This document shows, piece by piece, positions 45,882-57,326 of a stretch of 64,000 bases of DNA; the first letter of the stretch is position 1; every line of letters begins with the position of its first letter. The stretch comes from Anaspis maculata (taxonomy: Eukaryota > Arthropoda > Insecta > Coleoptera > Scraptiidae), in the NCBI GenBank assembly GCA_949128115.1, contig OX421964.1, positions 32,914,177 to 32,978,176 on the forward strand, read 5' to 3'. The translations under genes were made by a program, and so were the position numbers. Under the pieces are notes generated by a model. It was given only the letters and a program-made list of their open reading frames with translations, had not been told where the DNA came from and made no database searches.

Positions 45882-45915
45882 AACATAGAACATAGACATA
45901 GAACATAGAACATAT
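45882..45915 (-). repeat. LINE 3' tail of short tandem repeats
   Basis: Several copies of ACATAGA/CATAGAA end the element instead of a poly-A, as in CR1/L2-type LINEs, which end in short microsatellites. AATAAAG lies just upstream on the minus strand. Confidence 0.8.
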
Positions 45916-46027
45916 CTTTATTATACATCAGGCAATAACATTCCTATAGTACATCGTCGTATGAAAATAAATAAATATAAAATCTGGTATAAATATAGGT
46001 ACAGTATGGATGACATGTTACAACACA

Positions 46028-48848
46028 TTAAAAATTCATAAACTCTTCCTCAGTATAAAAAGCCTGACTGCACAAAAAGTTGAAAACTCTTTTCTTGAAA
46101 ATGTGAGTGATGGGGTGATATTCGACAACTGTTACAATCTTATTGAAGTATTTGATTCCCTTGTATATTGGAGATGTTTGTGATACCGAAAGTCTCGAGA
46201 AGGGAATGTGTATACTATCAGCAGTTCTTGTGGCATGCTGATGTAAGTCTTTGTTCTTTGGATATTTTCCTTCATCAGTTTTTATCTGCAGTATTAGGAG
46301 GTAGATATATAGTGACTGCAATGTCAGAATTCGTAATTCAATAAAGAAGGGCCTGCAGTGTTGTCGGGCGTCCGCCCCCTTCATTATCCTGACGATTTTT
46401 TTTTTGCGCGATAAAGACTTTTTGACTGTGGTGGGCGCTCCCCCAGAAGATCAGTCCATAGGACACAGCAGATTGCACCAGAGAAAAATAAAGAATCCTT
46501 AAAACGCCATCGGAAATTGTGTTTTTTAAAGTTTTCATTAGAAAAGTGGTAGAGCTCAACTTTTTTAAAACCCCGGTGATATGTGGCTCCCACGTTAGCT
46601 TATTGTCAAGCTGTACTCCAAGCAGACTCACGCTCTCCACCTCCTGTATCGACTGACCTCCGCTCCCGATTAGGATGCTGGAATCATAAGTACCGTTTTT
46701 GGGAAGAAAGCGAATACTGCGGGTCTTTTTGACGTTAGGCATCAATCCATTTGCAGTAACCCAGTCCGTAATGGAACTAGTCAGATCGGTTCCTCTGAGC
46801 CTGAGGTTTCCAGCCTCAGGCTCAGCGAACATCATGGTTATGTCATCGGCATACACGACCATCCTGCCGGAGTCCATCGCTTCCCCCATGATGTCATTCA
46901 TGAAAATGATAAAGAGCAGCGGCGACAAAATCGAGCCCTGAGGAACTCCGGCAGGAAGGCGCTCTTCACCGGACTTCGAGGTGCCGACCACCACCCTCTG
47001 TGTCCTTTCATGCAAGTAGCTCTTTATCCACTGCAAGGCGGATCCACGAACACCTATATTGTAGAGCTTACTGCAGAGACGGCTGTGGCTGACAGTGTCA
47101 AATGCACGGCTGAGGTCAAATAGTATCGCCATAGCGCTTTTTTTGCCGTTTAGAGCATCATAGATAAATTCCAGTGCATCAGACAGTGCCGTCGTGGTGT
47201 TTTTTCCGGGCCGGAAACCGTGCTGGAAATCGCGCAAGAGGCCTCTATTGTTTAAGAATGATGAAAGTCTCTTGTAGTAGGCAAGTTCAAAAATTTTTGT
47301 GAATTGGCACTGGACCGCAATCATTCGATAGTTGGCCACGTCTTGTTCAGAGCCCTTGTTTTTGAAGATGGGGACCGCTTTCGAAATCTTTAAACTTGAT
47401 GGAAATTCGCCCGTCAAAAATGATTCATTAATCAAGTGCGAGAGTGGAGCCGATATCAAGGAGCTTACGTCCCGTACTATCCTACCATTGATATCGTCCA
47501 TTCCCGGTGTCGATTTGGAAGTGGTGCGTTTAATTATGGATTCCACTTCTTCGGGCGTGGTAGGATGAAGAAAGATGGTCCCGGGATAAATCGCTGAATT
47601 CGCATTTGTTGTTGCTGTTTTTGTGTTGCTCTTTGAAAGACCTGAAAAATACTTAATAAAAAAGTCGCTTTTTTCTTCATCTGTGGTAATTGTTTTATCG
47701 CCGTCAACAATATTACCGATTTTCCGTCTATGCCCTTTACCCGAAATCTCATTTATTATTGACCAGCATTCTTTGGAATGATTAGATGCTTGTAGTATTC
47801 TATCATCATTGATTTTTCTTTTTGCGCGTGTTACCTCATTTTTGTAGAACTGTTTTAGGCTCTGATATCGGTACAAATAATTCCGACAATTTGTCTCCTT
47901 AGCCGTCTGAGACATATGACATAGAAATTGATGTAATTTACGCAGAGCTGGTGTTAGCCAATTCTTTTTCTTATTTCCCACCCTCATTCGGCGTTCTCTA
48001 AAAGTACCATAATAGTGCACCTGGAATGTCCCATAAAACCGATCGAACTTTTGATTGAACTCAGACGCCCGACACACAGCCTCCCAGTCTATATCGGAGA
48101 TAATAGATTTGAATTCTGATACATTGTTTTTGGAGTAATCTCTACCTATTACTGCATTTTTACCGGTTGCCATGCTAGTAACGTTCAAGTGAAATTTGCA
48201 AATTTGGAGCATGTGATCCGAATAGAAAATGTGTTCTATTCGTGGCTCTTCGGCTAAAACATTTGAATGGATTATATCAATAGAAGTTTCAGTGTTATTA
48301 TGGTGGATTCTAGTTTTTGTGAAGATATGCCTTTTTATGTTGAAGTCATTGAAAGTGTTATCTAGCGTCGCAGCTAGGTTTTTGTCGAGGCGCTTTTTTG
48401 ATAAATAATCTATGTTTACATCGCCACATATTATGTAGTTGTTCTTGGGATTAAAGTTTTTATTAAGTAGCGAACTCACATTATCAATGAAAAGGTCGAA
48501 AACACTGTCGGGAGTTCTGTACAGAGCAATAATACAGGTTTTGGAAGTATTTGAATCGTCATGATAGTACTCCGCCAGGCAGCATTCGAAGTGTTTTTCA
48601 ATTGATAGCCGCACTTGCCTGGGCTTGAGATTGTCTATTCTGCCATTCTTGGAGTGAATACTAACACCGCCGTGTCCATTGGGTCTGCAGTAGTAGGATA
48701 CCAGGGAGTAGTCCTCAATCCTCATCATCTTCAGCTGCGATTCGCTTGCCCAGTGCTCCGACAGGCAGAGTACGTCAACACCGTGCTCTCGCAGGGTGTA
48801 GTGGAGGGACTCCGTTTTGCCGTTGAGACTCTGCACATTTAGGTGCAT
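46028..48848 (-). CDS. LINE ORF2: endonuclease-reverse transcriptase (one frameshift)
   Basis: This is the enzyme that nicks target DNA and reverse-transcribes the LINE RNA. Residues 1-220 form the endonuclease/exonuclease/phosphatase domain: LNVQSL (3-8), catalytic Glu in SEHW (30-33), GDVNIDYL (142-149) and the SDHM His (210-213). Residues about 430-690 form the reverse transcriptase: AVPIFKNKG (491-499), GFRPGKNT (544-551), FDLSRAFD (577-584), AGVPQGSILSPLLF (633-646) and catalytic YADD (666-669). All key catalytic residues seen are intact. The open frame runs 836 codons to 46338. The usual C-terminal region (HCRPFFIELRILTLQSLY...) continues in another frame from 46384 to 46028. A ten-A run (T10 at 46396-46405) is the probable slip, and one base fewer would rejoin the frames. 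It could be a sequencing homopolymer error. ORF1 ends 35 bp upstream of the start used here. Confidence 0.92.
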
Positions 48849-48883
48849 TATAGTCAGCTGGTTCTTGAATTGATTTTTCGGTT

Positions 48884-49862
48884 CTACCTTGTGGAGGTTG
48901 TCGGATTGCGCCTCGGAAAAGAAGAGCTCCTTGGAAAATGAAAACGGCTAATTCTGGAGTGCGCTGGCCAGAACTCCGGGCTATTCATAGTGTCCTTCAA
49001 GTGGAGAGGTGCACCAATTTTAAAGACGGGATAATCGCTTTTTCCTGTTTCTATTTTTTCACAAGTGAAATTTGTGCCGGGGATCTCGGCAGCTAGAAAC
49101 TTCATCACATCTTGATCGGTGGTATTTGGACCAGTGCGGCTCAGGCATAGCCACATTTTTGGCTCGGCACCAGAGAAAGAGCTGACAGGTGCCGCCGGTT
49201 TGGGCTTTTTTGCCTATTATGGTGTTTCTGCTGACACTTTTGTAGGCAGCAGTCGTAGCTTTCGGTGCTGGATTTTCGCGTTGTTTATTGTTGTTGGCAG
49301 TGCTCGCTGATCTTGTGTCCTTGCTACTTCCTTGTGCGGAAGGTGCCGGCATTGGCGGTGGTTTCTCGCTCTTCCCGGAATCCTCCGGCATCCGATGTAC
49401 GCTTTTGTTTTGGTTCGGTTTTTTCGCCACCGCAGCAGCCGGTTTATGTTCCACCGATGGCTTGGCGTTTTTGTTGATATTTTTATCTACACCTTTCATG
49501 GCTTTCAGCAGCAAAATATGTTCATTGAGTAAGGTGATCCTGTCCTTCAACTCGACAATCAGCTCATCCTTCTGTCTGATGATGTATTGCAGAGCACCCT
49601 CGTCCAGGTTTCTGAGAAGGTCATCATCCCCTGGGGAGAAGACACCGGCGTCAGCATCATCTACCAGGGCAGCGTCGCAGCAGTTGACTGTGCTCTCGTC
49701 AATAATCTTGATCCTTGTTGACCCAGCTCTTGTGTTTATTAGCTTGGCACAGCTTTGATGAAACACTGTATCACAAACTACACATTTCAGGCCGGTAATA
49801 ACATTTTTATTGCATCTTCGGCAGGCACCGCTCGAAGCCGCGTGATCACCAGTCGGCGCCAT
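48884..49862 (-). CDS. LINE ORF1: zinc-finger/coiled-coil RNA-binding-type protein (one frameshift)
   Basis: The frame begins at ATG 49862 (MAPTGDHAASS). An upstream in-frame ATG at 49901 gives 13 extra residues (MLCEPISSRK...), but these are encoded by foldback A, so it is not the native start. Residues 14-38 form C-x2-C-x9-C-x2-C-x4-H-x2-C, a PHD-like zinc finger. A leucine-rich helix near residues 100-135 (DELIVELKDRITLLNEHILL) looks like a coiled coil. A Lys/Pro/Ser linker follows. The C-terminal domain (MWLCLSRTGPNTTDQDVM ... FKIGAPLHLK) lies in a second frame ending at 48884. A six-A run (T6 at 49206-49211) is the likely shift point. In related LINEs ORF1 binds RNA and assists target-primed integration. 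Confidence 0.85.
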
Positions 49863-49871
49863 GTTAGCTCC

Positions 49872-50182
49872 TTTTCTTGATGAAATCGGCTCACACAACA
49901 ATTGCGACTGGTTTTTCTGTAAATTTGAGGTTTTCTAGTCAAACATATCAAAATAAGACATTTCTGCTACAGCTACGTTTTTATTTACAAATTTAAATGT
50001 TTGGTTGCGTTCCAAGATTTTTTGAATTTTTGATGCAATATACCCGAATATACCCAAACATTTAAATGTGTAAAAAAAATGTATCTGTAGCAGGAATGTA
50101 TTATTTTGATAATGTTTGACTAGAAACATCAAGTTTACAGAAGAATCAGTCGAAATTGATGTGTGAGCCAATTTCACCAAGA
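49872..50182. repeat. Apex of foldback A
   Basis: TTTTCTAGTCAAACATATCA and CTGCTACAG segments pair with the complement at 50083-50160, with the turn at about 50010-50055 (TTTGAATTTTTGATG). Both arms retain the GTGTGAGCC[GA]ATTTCA[TC]CAAG sequence, which provides the LINE-free version of the insertion site. Confidence 0.75.
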
Positions 50183-50828
50183 AAAAAATTGAAACGTGAA
50201 AATGACTTTTCACCCTGTAAATTGAAAAGCAGCAGTTGCAGAAATGTATACTTTTCATATGTTCAGCATGACAATATAAGCTTGCAAAAGAACTGGAACC
50301 GGCTCCAATTCAGATCAGTTCTACCAAGAAAAAAAATTGAAGATGAACAATAGTTTTCACCCTGTAACTTGATACACAGCAGTTGCTGAGTGGTATATTT
50401 TTTATATGTTTATTGGAAGATTATGGCCTATCAAACTAGCCTAAAACCGTTTTCTTCGGTCATCAGTTTTTTTAAAAAGAAAGGAAATGAAGAAAAGTAA
50501 TAAACTTTCACCCTGTATACTAATTTGTAGCAGTCCCAGAGTTGAGGACTTTTGATATGTTGAAGAGGGAACTGAAAGCTAGCCATGGTAAAAAAATCGT
50601 TTTTGTTTGAATTAATTCCAGCAGATATTCTATTTCCAATATACTAATAGGGATATTTGACTCAAAAAGATGATCAAAACAATTTTTGTTTCTAAATCGA
50701 TGGAAAGACATATTTATTAAAACTTATTTTTTATTTACCTGCCTATTTTCAAAGGGCATAAACCGAAAGCCGTCTTTTTAAATAGGTAGAAATCGATAAA
50801 TTATCAAATAATTGAAAGAAATATAATA

Positions 50829-51870
50829 TACAGGCTGTTTCAAAAGTTATCATCTAGCTATATCCTCGGATTCAGCTTCCAAAAATATGAAGTTTGCGAT
50901 AAAAATGAAATGCAAGTGGTGCCGCCCCCTGAGAAAGTTATAGTCCCTCAAAGTTCAAATTTCAAAATCGGTTTTTTGCCGCAACTTTTGAACTGTTCAA
51001 CAAATGTGAATCAAATTTAAAGTAATATTTGCTGAATAAGTCTTTATCAAACGATAACAACGCGTTTCATTGAACATTTTTAGGAGCGAAGATAATAGGG
51101 GGTACCCTCCCCCCCCCTATTTTACGTTCCCGTGGTTATTTTTAAGAATAGTTCAATTTTTTTGCATTCTACGTTCAATTTAGATAAAAAAGTTACAACC
51201 CGCAAATTTTTTATTAGAGGTTTTATTTTCAAAATATTAGGGTTTGAAACTTTGAAAAACATCTCGGAAACAGCACCTTCAAGAGCCTAAAAATTAAAAA
51301 TTCAAAGAAACTCATGATTCCTGAGATAGGTTTTCCGGGTGTTTCAAGTTGATGAATCACCGTTTTTGCTGACAAATCAGATGTTTTCTTGGATTTAAAT
51401 TTTTTAGGCCTTTGAAAGTGTTCTTTTAGAGATGTTTTTCAAAGTTTCAAACCCAATTATCTATTATCTCTAAAATGAAGCCTCCAATAAAAATTTCGCA
51501 AACTTTCTCATCTAAATGAAACGTGGAATTCCAAATTGGTACTATTTTCAAAAATAACTAGGGGAACCTAGAATAGGGGAGACAAGGGGAGGGTACCCCT
51601 TATAATCTTCGCCCCTAAAAATGTTTCATGAAACGCGTTGTTATCGTTCGATAGAGACTTATTTCAACAAAGTTTGATTCAAATTTTATTTGAATCGGTT
51701 GAGCAGCTCAAAAGGTGCGGCAAAAAAACTATTTTGAAAATAGAACTTTGAGATGCCATAACTTTCTTAAGGGGAACCTCTTGCATTTTGTTCTTATCGT
51801 AAACTTCGTATTTTTGAAAGCTAAATCTGCGGTCCTAGAGGGCCGCAGGTGCAATTGACCACCTTGATTC
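50829..51870. mobile_element. ~1-kb foldback of repeat family E
   Basis: The arms mirror each other across about 51380: AGCGAAGATAATAGGGGGTA against TACCCCTTATAATCTTCGCC, and AACGCGTTTCAT with its complement. The left end is TACAGGCTGTTTCAAAAG. The right end (GGTGCAATTGACCACC) does not pair well, so one end is altered. Other E copies are at 13490-13826/20888-21000 and 55521-55860. Confidence 0.75.
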
Positions 51871-53490
51871 TCAGCAAGTTGTTTGAGAATCCATTCTTAT
51901 TATAAAATTCAAAAATTCCCAAATTCATTCAAGAGGTTATAATGTTTTTTTCATTTCTATTGAACATTATATGAAGTAGGTAAGTTATATTCCATTAACC
52001 TGAGAATTCTGGGATGCTTGTGGTTATGGGTTCTTTGAAGGTATTTCATCAATCATCGAGTTTGGCTCTGAAAATGAAATGACATCATTATAATTAGCGT
52101 CGGAAATTTTACGAGTAGATGGATGGTCTCCGAATGATCACCCGGTATGTGACATAGAAGAAGTTGAAAAAAAAATAACACAAAACAGCAAAAGGACAGA
52201 TTTTACATACTAAGTATAATAATAACTATGATGCGACTACCGCTATTTGAACAAACATTTATGATATGCCTACATAAGCTGATACTTACTTTGAATCTCT
52301 TGAACTTGAACACTATCAACTCTGTCATGTCCATGGCATTGGCAGTTCCTATATCCACGTAACAACAGGGATGAATAAGGGGGGAGTTATACCTGAAATG
52401 AGAATTATTTGTGCAAAAGGTACGGGAATATTAATAATTAAGTGTTCAGACCACCTATGTCATCAATGTCATTGTCGTCTTGTGATTGCAGCACCACTAC
52501 TGACGACATGTACTTCCTGATGCGTTCGTTTCTTCCTTCGCCAGGTTCGCCTTAGTTTCGTCATGATGGCGTTGTTTTGCGACCAAAATGCAGAATTCTT
52601 TATGATATAGGTAACAAATAGATAACATGACATATTATTCAATCTACATATGAAGCATTCGCATGGATGCACACCCCCATTTGCAATTTCTAGTGCGAAT
52701 TTAACGTATTATCAACAGTAGGTAATAATCTCGGTGATAATGTTCGCATCAAGAGGAGAAGAGGTATAATGTCACTATAATGACGATTCTCCCTAAAAGT
52801 TCCCATTCACACTGAAAACACCGATTCACACTTATTTAGAGTTATAAGTGTTGAAATAGAGTGATTTCTCCAGCACTTCTTACAGTTAACTCTAAAATAA
52901 TCATGTATTATACAGGTTACAAGTGATGATAATGGCGAGGTTTTATGATGAATTCAATAAAAATTCAACAGGAACGTGATTCTTATTATAGTGCTGGGAG
53001 TGCTGGGACTGCTGCTGGGTGGCAGTGCAAGCGAATTGGGAAGTGGAGAAGTGGGTCACGAAGTGGAAAAGTGATTTGATCCGAAACAACTCTGGCGAAT
53101 GCGTTAACATTATTGACGTAAATACTTACTGGAGATTACGACTAAATTTGTGTAAAAATAAAGAGTGAAAACTCAGCAGATATACTTATTCCAACAACTT
53201 GGTTTTATCCATTCTAACTCGTGTCATAAACTGTTAGTTGTGGAAAATCTGCGAATAAATTTCGCACCACTGGTTCACGATTTGTCGGAACATTATGGCA
53301 GCGGACGCATTAGTTTCCCATCAGCCTTCATAAACTTGGCCCCCGTTTTGTTATCGACTTGAAAACTTACTGGCGTTCCAGCATCAGACGTTTTGTTGCT
53401 AAATACGCCCCTGTGCATAATATGAAGCGCTAAAAGCCTCGCAGGGCAGGTACATTTGAAGCCACAGTAATTCCAGTAAATGTTGTAGTA
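51871..53490. other. Unassigned, mostly unique DNA
   Basis: No repeat partner found. Short frames only (for example a Cys-containing one at 52469-52672 minus) without recognised family. The stretch between 52680 and 53170 is AT-rich, with short repeated CTGGGAGTGCTGGGACTGCTG words near 52993. Confidence 0.35.
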
Positions 53491-53492
53491 TA

Positions 53493-54664
53493 CAGGGTGA
53501 TTCATGAGTGACCTTACATAGGCTAATGAGAGATAGAGGACTTCGAGGCGAGTCAGGATCCACTGAGGAAATTTTATTTTCTCCGATGGTTACGAAGATA
53601 CAGGGTGTTTTGTGTGTTTCGTATGAAACTTTGATAAGCGATATTTCTGGAACGGCCAAAGGTATTTTGTTGAAATTCACCAGTAATATTTCTCTGTTGG
53701 AACTCATCCCGAAGCCATACCAGGTAAGTCAAAATCCAGGGCCGGGCTAGAAAAAAGGTGCCCCCTTTTTGTTTAATCAAAAAGTACATTTTCTGACCGC
53801 TTTTCTAAAAAACTGCTATCGGATTCAAAAAGCTAAGGAAAAATGCTTCAAGAATCACTCTTCAATTTAGATGGCACACCTAAACCGTTTCGACAATTAA
53901 ATTAAAAGTAAAATTTGTGGGTGAGTTCCCATTTTCGACCGGACATAATCGACTCATTGTTTGATTGAATTCATTAAAATTCATTTTTTGGCTTGTCTCT
54001 GTTGAATAGAAGGGCTTGGTTGAAAGAAAAATTTCAGAGCTGACAATTTTTTTTTATGACAAAATCGAGAGCGAAACCAAAATTAGACTCGATTTGATAG
54101 TCAAAAAAAATCTTCGGCTATCGAATTTTTCGTACTACCAAGCCCTTCTGTTCCACAGAGACAAGCTAAAAAATGAATTTTAATGAATTCAATCAAACAA
54201 TGAGTCGATTATGTCCGGTCAAAAATGGAAACTTACCCACAAATATTACTTTTAATTTTTTTGTCGAAACGGTCTAGGTGTGCCATCTAAATTGAAGAGT
54301 GATTCTTAAAGCATTTTTCCTTAGCTTTTCGAATCCGATAACAGTTTTTTAGAAAAGCGGTCAGAAAATGTACTTTTTGATCAAATAAAAAAGGGGCACG
54401 TTTTTTCAATTCCGGCCCTGGATTTTGACTCACCCGGTATGACTTCTGGATAGGTTCCAGCAGAGAAATATTACTGGTGAATTTCAACACAATATCTTCA
54501 GCCGTTTCAGAAATATCGCTGATCAAAGTTTCACACGAAACACACAAAACACCCTGTATCTTCGTAACCAATGGAGAAAACAAAATTTCTTCAGTGGATC
54601 CTGACTCGCCTCGAAGTCCTCTATCTCCCATTAGCCTATGTAAGGTCACTCATGAATCACCCTG
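53493..54664. mobile_element. TA-flanked foldback element (CAGGGTGATTCATGAG ends)
   Basis: CAGGGTGATTCATGAGTGAC mirrors GTCACTCATGAATCACCCTG at the other end without mismatch. TA flanks at 53491-53492 and 54665-54666. The arms are about 520 bp, the centre near 54070. A second ACAGGGTG word (53601 and, inverted, 54551) lies 110 bp inside each end. Arms differ at only a few percent of positions. Frames in both arms are symmetrical by-products. Confidence 0.9.
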
Positions 54665-54734
54665 TATATACTTTTAAGCTTTCTTTTTTTGTCATGGTTG
54701 GTCGTCCTGTTTCATGGCTGAGCGCTGAGACAAT

Positions 54735-54760
54735 TAAATAAATAAATAAATAAATAAATA
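54735..54760. repeat. (AAAT)n microsatellite
   Basis: Six to seven uninterrupted TAAA units. Confidence 0.9.
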
Positions 54761-54762
54761 TC

Positions 54763-55520
54763 GCATATTCTTATCCTTTCATCCACCGACAAGTCCGAAT
54801 AAATCGATCCTTCTTATATTGCCTCTATCATCATCTCTTCGATGCCACTCGAAAACTTTCAGGTGGCCCTCTGACGGATTGGCCGGGAAGGTCGTGGCGG
54901 TCAAAGTGTTAATTAATAAAACGGAGACTTTGAACGAGGCTTCAACAGAGAAACTTTAAGGCGAGTAGTGTGCTTTCGATCCATCTTGAAAGGTAACTCG
55001 AGGACACTTGAACCAAGCTGTGCGTATAATGATCATTTTTGCGAGGAAACTTTGACTTCGGCGTCGTGTTAAAAAAAACCTCTATTTTTCTTGGTTTATA
55101 CATAGTGTTTTTGAACTTGATTCCATGTTATTGAATACGTTCAGAATGGAAAGCAATGCTCCATCAGCCAATATAACTTCTCTCGCTCCAGCAACATTTT
55201 TGCATCATTATTCGTTGAAAATAAACACTAGGTTACTAGGTAGGCATCTAAGGTAAGGTCGAAAAGACCCTGTACCATAATTCCCTTATATACATTCATA
55301 TACATTCCCTTTATCTCCGCACTGAACGCTATAGGATTTACCCGGAAGCGTAACAAGATATAGTACCTATGTTTTGTTGCAACTTCGGTCCAGTGTATAG
55401 GGCTTCATTTAAAGAATGTCCCTGGCTATCTTTGCTTCCAGCATCAAAGACGACCCTTAACTTTGTACTGCGAGCGTTAGGCTTTATCACACATAAATAA
55501 TGTGGTATACAGGTGACCCG
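54763..55520. other. Unassigned, unique-looking DNA
   Basis: No repeats or protein families were recognised. Confidence 0.35.
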
Positions 55521-55860
55521 AAATTAGTGTTACAAAACTCACAGGGAGATAGGAATGAATTTTCTGGGTGTTTTAAGTTGATAAACCATCATTTTCGCTG
55601 AGAAACATGAAGTTTAAAAAAGACAATTTGGGCCCTAGAAAGTGGCGATTTCGTGATGTTTTCTAATGTTTCAAACACAAATATCTTGAAAATGAAGCCC
55701 CTAGAGTAACTTTTTTCTTCAAATTGAACGCAAGATTCAAAAATTGGAACCGTTTCCAAAAATATTCAGGGGGGTTAAAGATAGGGGGAAAAGGGGGAGG
55801 GTACCTCCCATTATCTTTGCCCCTAAAATTGTCTGATGAGTAATCGTAACATATTTATGG
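55521..55860. repeat. Repeat family E, single-arm copy
   Basis: Contains GGTGTTTTAAGTTGATAAAC, AACCATCATTTTCGCTGAGA, the CAGGGGGGTTAAAGATAGGG block and TTATCTTTGCCCCTAAA, all shared with the E copies near 13.5, 20.9 and 51 kb. Confidence 0.65.
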
Positions 55861-55964
55861 TTCACTAAGGCATATTTCATTATGAATTCTGTAACTTGAA
55901 CGTTTTCGTAATCCGAACAGGGTTTGGCAACTTCTGTTTGGATTATCCAGACATTACTGTACAA

Positions 55965-56060
55965 GAAAAATGGTGAAAGAATCGGCAAAACCTCGGAAAA
56001 AATATAAAAATATGGACGTCCTGAAAATTTGATATTCTGTTCAGAATCAAGTGCCCTCCT
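55965..56060. repeat. Fragment of element D/B core
   Basis: GGCAAAACCTCGG, GGACGTCCTGAAAATTTGAT and ATTCTGTTCAGAATCAAGTG match the D element (59380-59440) and the B core (43630-43690). It is cut off where the minisatellite begins. Confidence 0.65.
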
Positions 56061-56072
56061 ACGGGGGTGCGC

Positions 56073-56500
56073 CACAATCTCTGAAAACACAATCTCATAG
56101 CGACGAAATCTCTGAAAACATAATCTCTGAACGACACAATCTCTGAAAACCAAATCTCTGACGAAGAAATCTCTGAAAACACAATCTCTGAACGACACAA
56201 TCTCTAAACGACACAATCTCTTAAAACCAAATCTCTGATGACGAAATCTCTGATGACGAAATCTCTGAACGACACAATCTCTGAAAACCAAATCTCTGAC
56301 GACAGAATCTCTGAAAACATAATCTCTGAACGACAAAATCTCTTAACGACAAAATCTCTGAAAACATTATCTCTAAATGACAGAATCTCCGAAAACATAA
56401 TCTCTGAACGACTTATCTTTGAAAACCAAATATCTGAAGGACACAATCTCTGGAAACCAAATCTTTGACGATAGAATCTTTCAAACCATAATCTCTGAAA
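56073..56500. repeat. 15/16-bp minisatellite (AATCTCTGA-based)
   Basis: About 27 head-to-tail units share AATCTCTGA followed by one of a few endings (ACGACAC, AAACCA, AAACAT, TGACGA, CGACGA). Units are 15 or 16 bp. On the minus strand the array gives overlapping open frames full of FRD/SEI/RDF words, one of 199 codons; these arise because the unit lacks stops, so I do not call them genes. Confidence 0.9.
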
Positions 56501-57326
56501 TGAATGCCATCATTTTTGAAAACTAATCTGTCGACAAAAGGTTCGAAATTCTTATAACCTGATATGCATAACCACTTTCTGAACGCGATTCAATACTGGA
56601 GTCCCCTTCCAAACTTTTTGTGCGATTCCGACCGACTTTTTTCTGCTCGGAAGCCTTGAGAGTGTTGTGTTTGTTCATTGTTACGATTCTCTCCATTTGT
56701 AGATTGAAGTTGAAGTTGGATCAACTTGTAATAGTTTGATTTGTAGTTTGAAGAGGAGTTAAATTTCATGCCATTGTGTAGTTGCTAGGCAAGGGCCAAT
56801 CATAGCTTTCCCTACATAGCAACATCGCATGAGAACTTTGTTCCCCGTTTCAAGAATAGGGCCCCAGATCTTGAATATTTTTCAAGTAATACTATTACGA
56901 ATGTTTGGTTGCCTATACGTGAAGCCTATCTAGTTTGAAATTTCGATATGCAAAAAGTCCTTGTGTTGAAGTTTGATCATTTTGGAAGAATCATGCGATT
57001 TGTCATCAAGGCTGCAGATTTTTCGGTGTTCCGGGTCAGATTTGGGATAATTTCGTTAAATTTGTTGGTTTCGTGGTGCCTCCTTTAATTAGTATCTTCG
57101 GACAAAATTGAATTAAAAATATGACATAATATTACGGCAAATACGACATTTCGCTGCAACTATGTTATTCATCTCAGTTCGGTTCGCAGATCACAATTAT
57201 TGCGCTATAGCTCGCACGATTTCAATAAAGGAATCCTATTAGGAAGGGAAGAATTTGTTTCAGTTTCAGAGGTTCAATTATTTATTTGCTCGGCAAGGCT
57301 CTGATATTGAGCGTTTATTTAGGCTC
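56501..57326. other. No recognisable gene
   Basis: AT-rich DNA. A GTTTCAAGAATAG-GGCC word near 56850 is similar to 27030, so part of it may be an eroded repeat. Confidence 0.35.

Larger units (their letters stand above)
45882..49871 (-). mobile_element. Near-complete CR1/L2-like LINE, ~4 kb
   Basis: On the minus strand it has a very short leader, ORF1 (zinc finger plus coiled coil), ORF2 (endonuclease plus reverse transcriptase), AATAAAG and a terminal tail of CATAGAA-type 7-mers (45882-45915). It lies in a T-run of foldback A, so a T-rich target duplication (TTTT) is likely but ambiguous. The host sequence on the two sides joins to recreate the arm seen intact at 50170-50200, which fixes both insertion edges. 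Two frameshifts at homopolymers are the only large defects seen. Clade placement (CR1/L2 group) is from architecture and is not verified. Confidence 0.9.
43237..50646. mobile_element. Foldback element A, carrying foldback B and a LINE
   Basis: The outer ends TAGTATATTGGAAATAG and CTATTTCCAATATACTA are inverted. The arms are 43237-43262 plus 45428-45881 plus 49872-50030 on the left, and about 50030-50646 on the right. Each arm holds three spaced TTTCACCCTGTA/TACAGGGTGAAA words about 150 bp apart (45541, 45696, 45844 and 50205, 50355, 50508). Removing B and the LINE leaves about 1.2 kb. Flanking triplets are TAG and ATA, which do not match, so the target duplication is lost or the edges are off. 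Confidence 0.8.

Noticed and set aside
48615..49758. Plus-strand frames opposite LINE ORF1/ORF2 (for example 156 codons at 49288)
   Set aside because: Antisense shadows of the LINE coding sequence.
43237..50646. A 3-bp target duplication for foldback A
   Set aside because: The flanking triplets are TAG and ATA and do not match, so A was not counted among the elements that support the 3-bp rule.
55737..56336. 199-codon minus-strand open frame
   Set aside because: It lies almost entirely in the 15/16-bp minisatellite. The repeat unit has no stop in these frames, so the length is not evidence for a protein.
56073..56500. Possible CRISPR-like array
   Set aside because: Units are 15-16 bp with no unique spacers of constant size, and the sequence is eukaryotic. 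It is a minisatellite.
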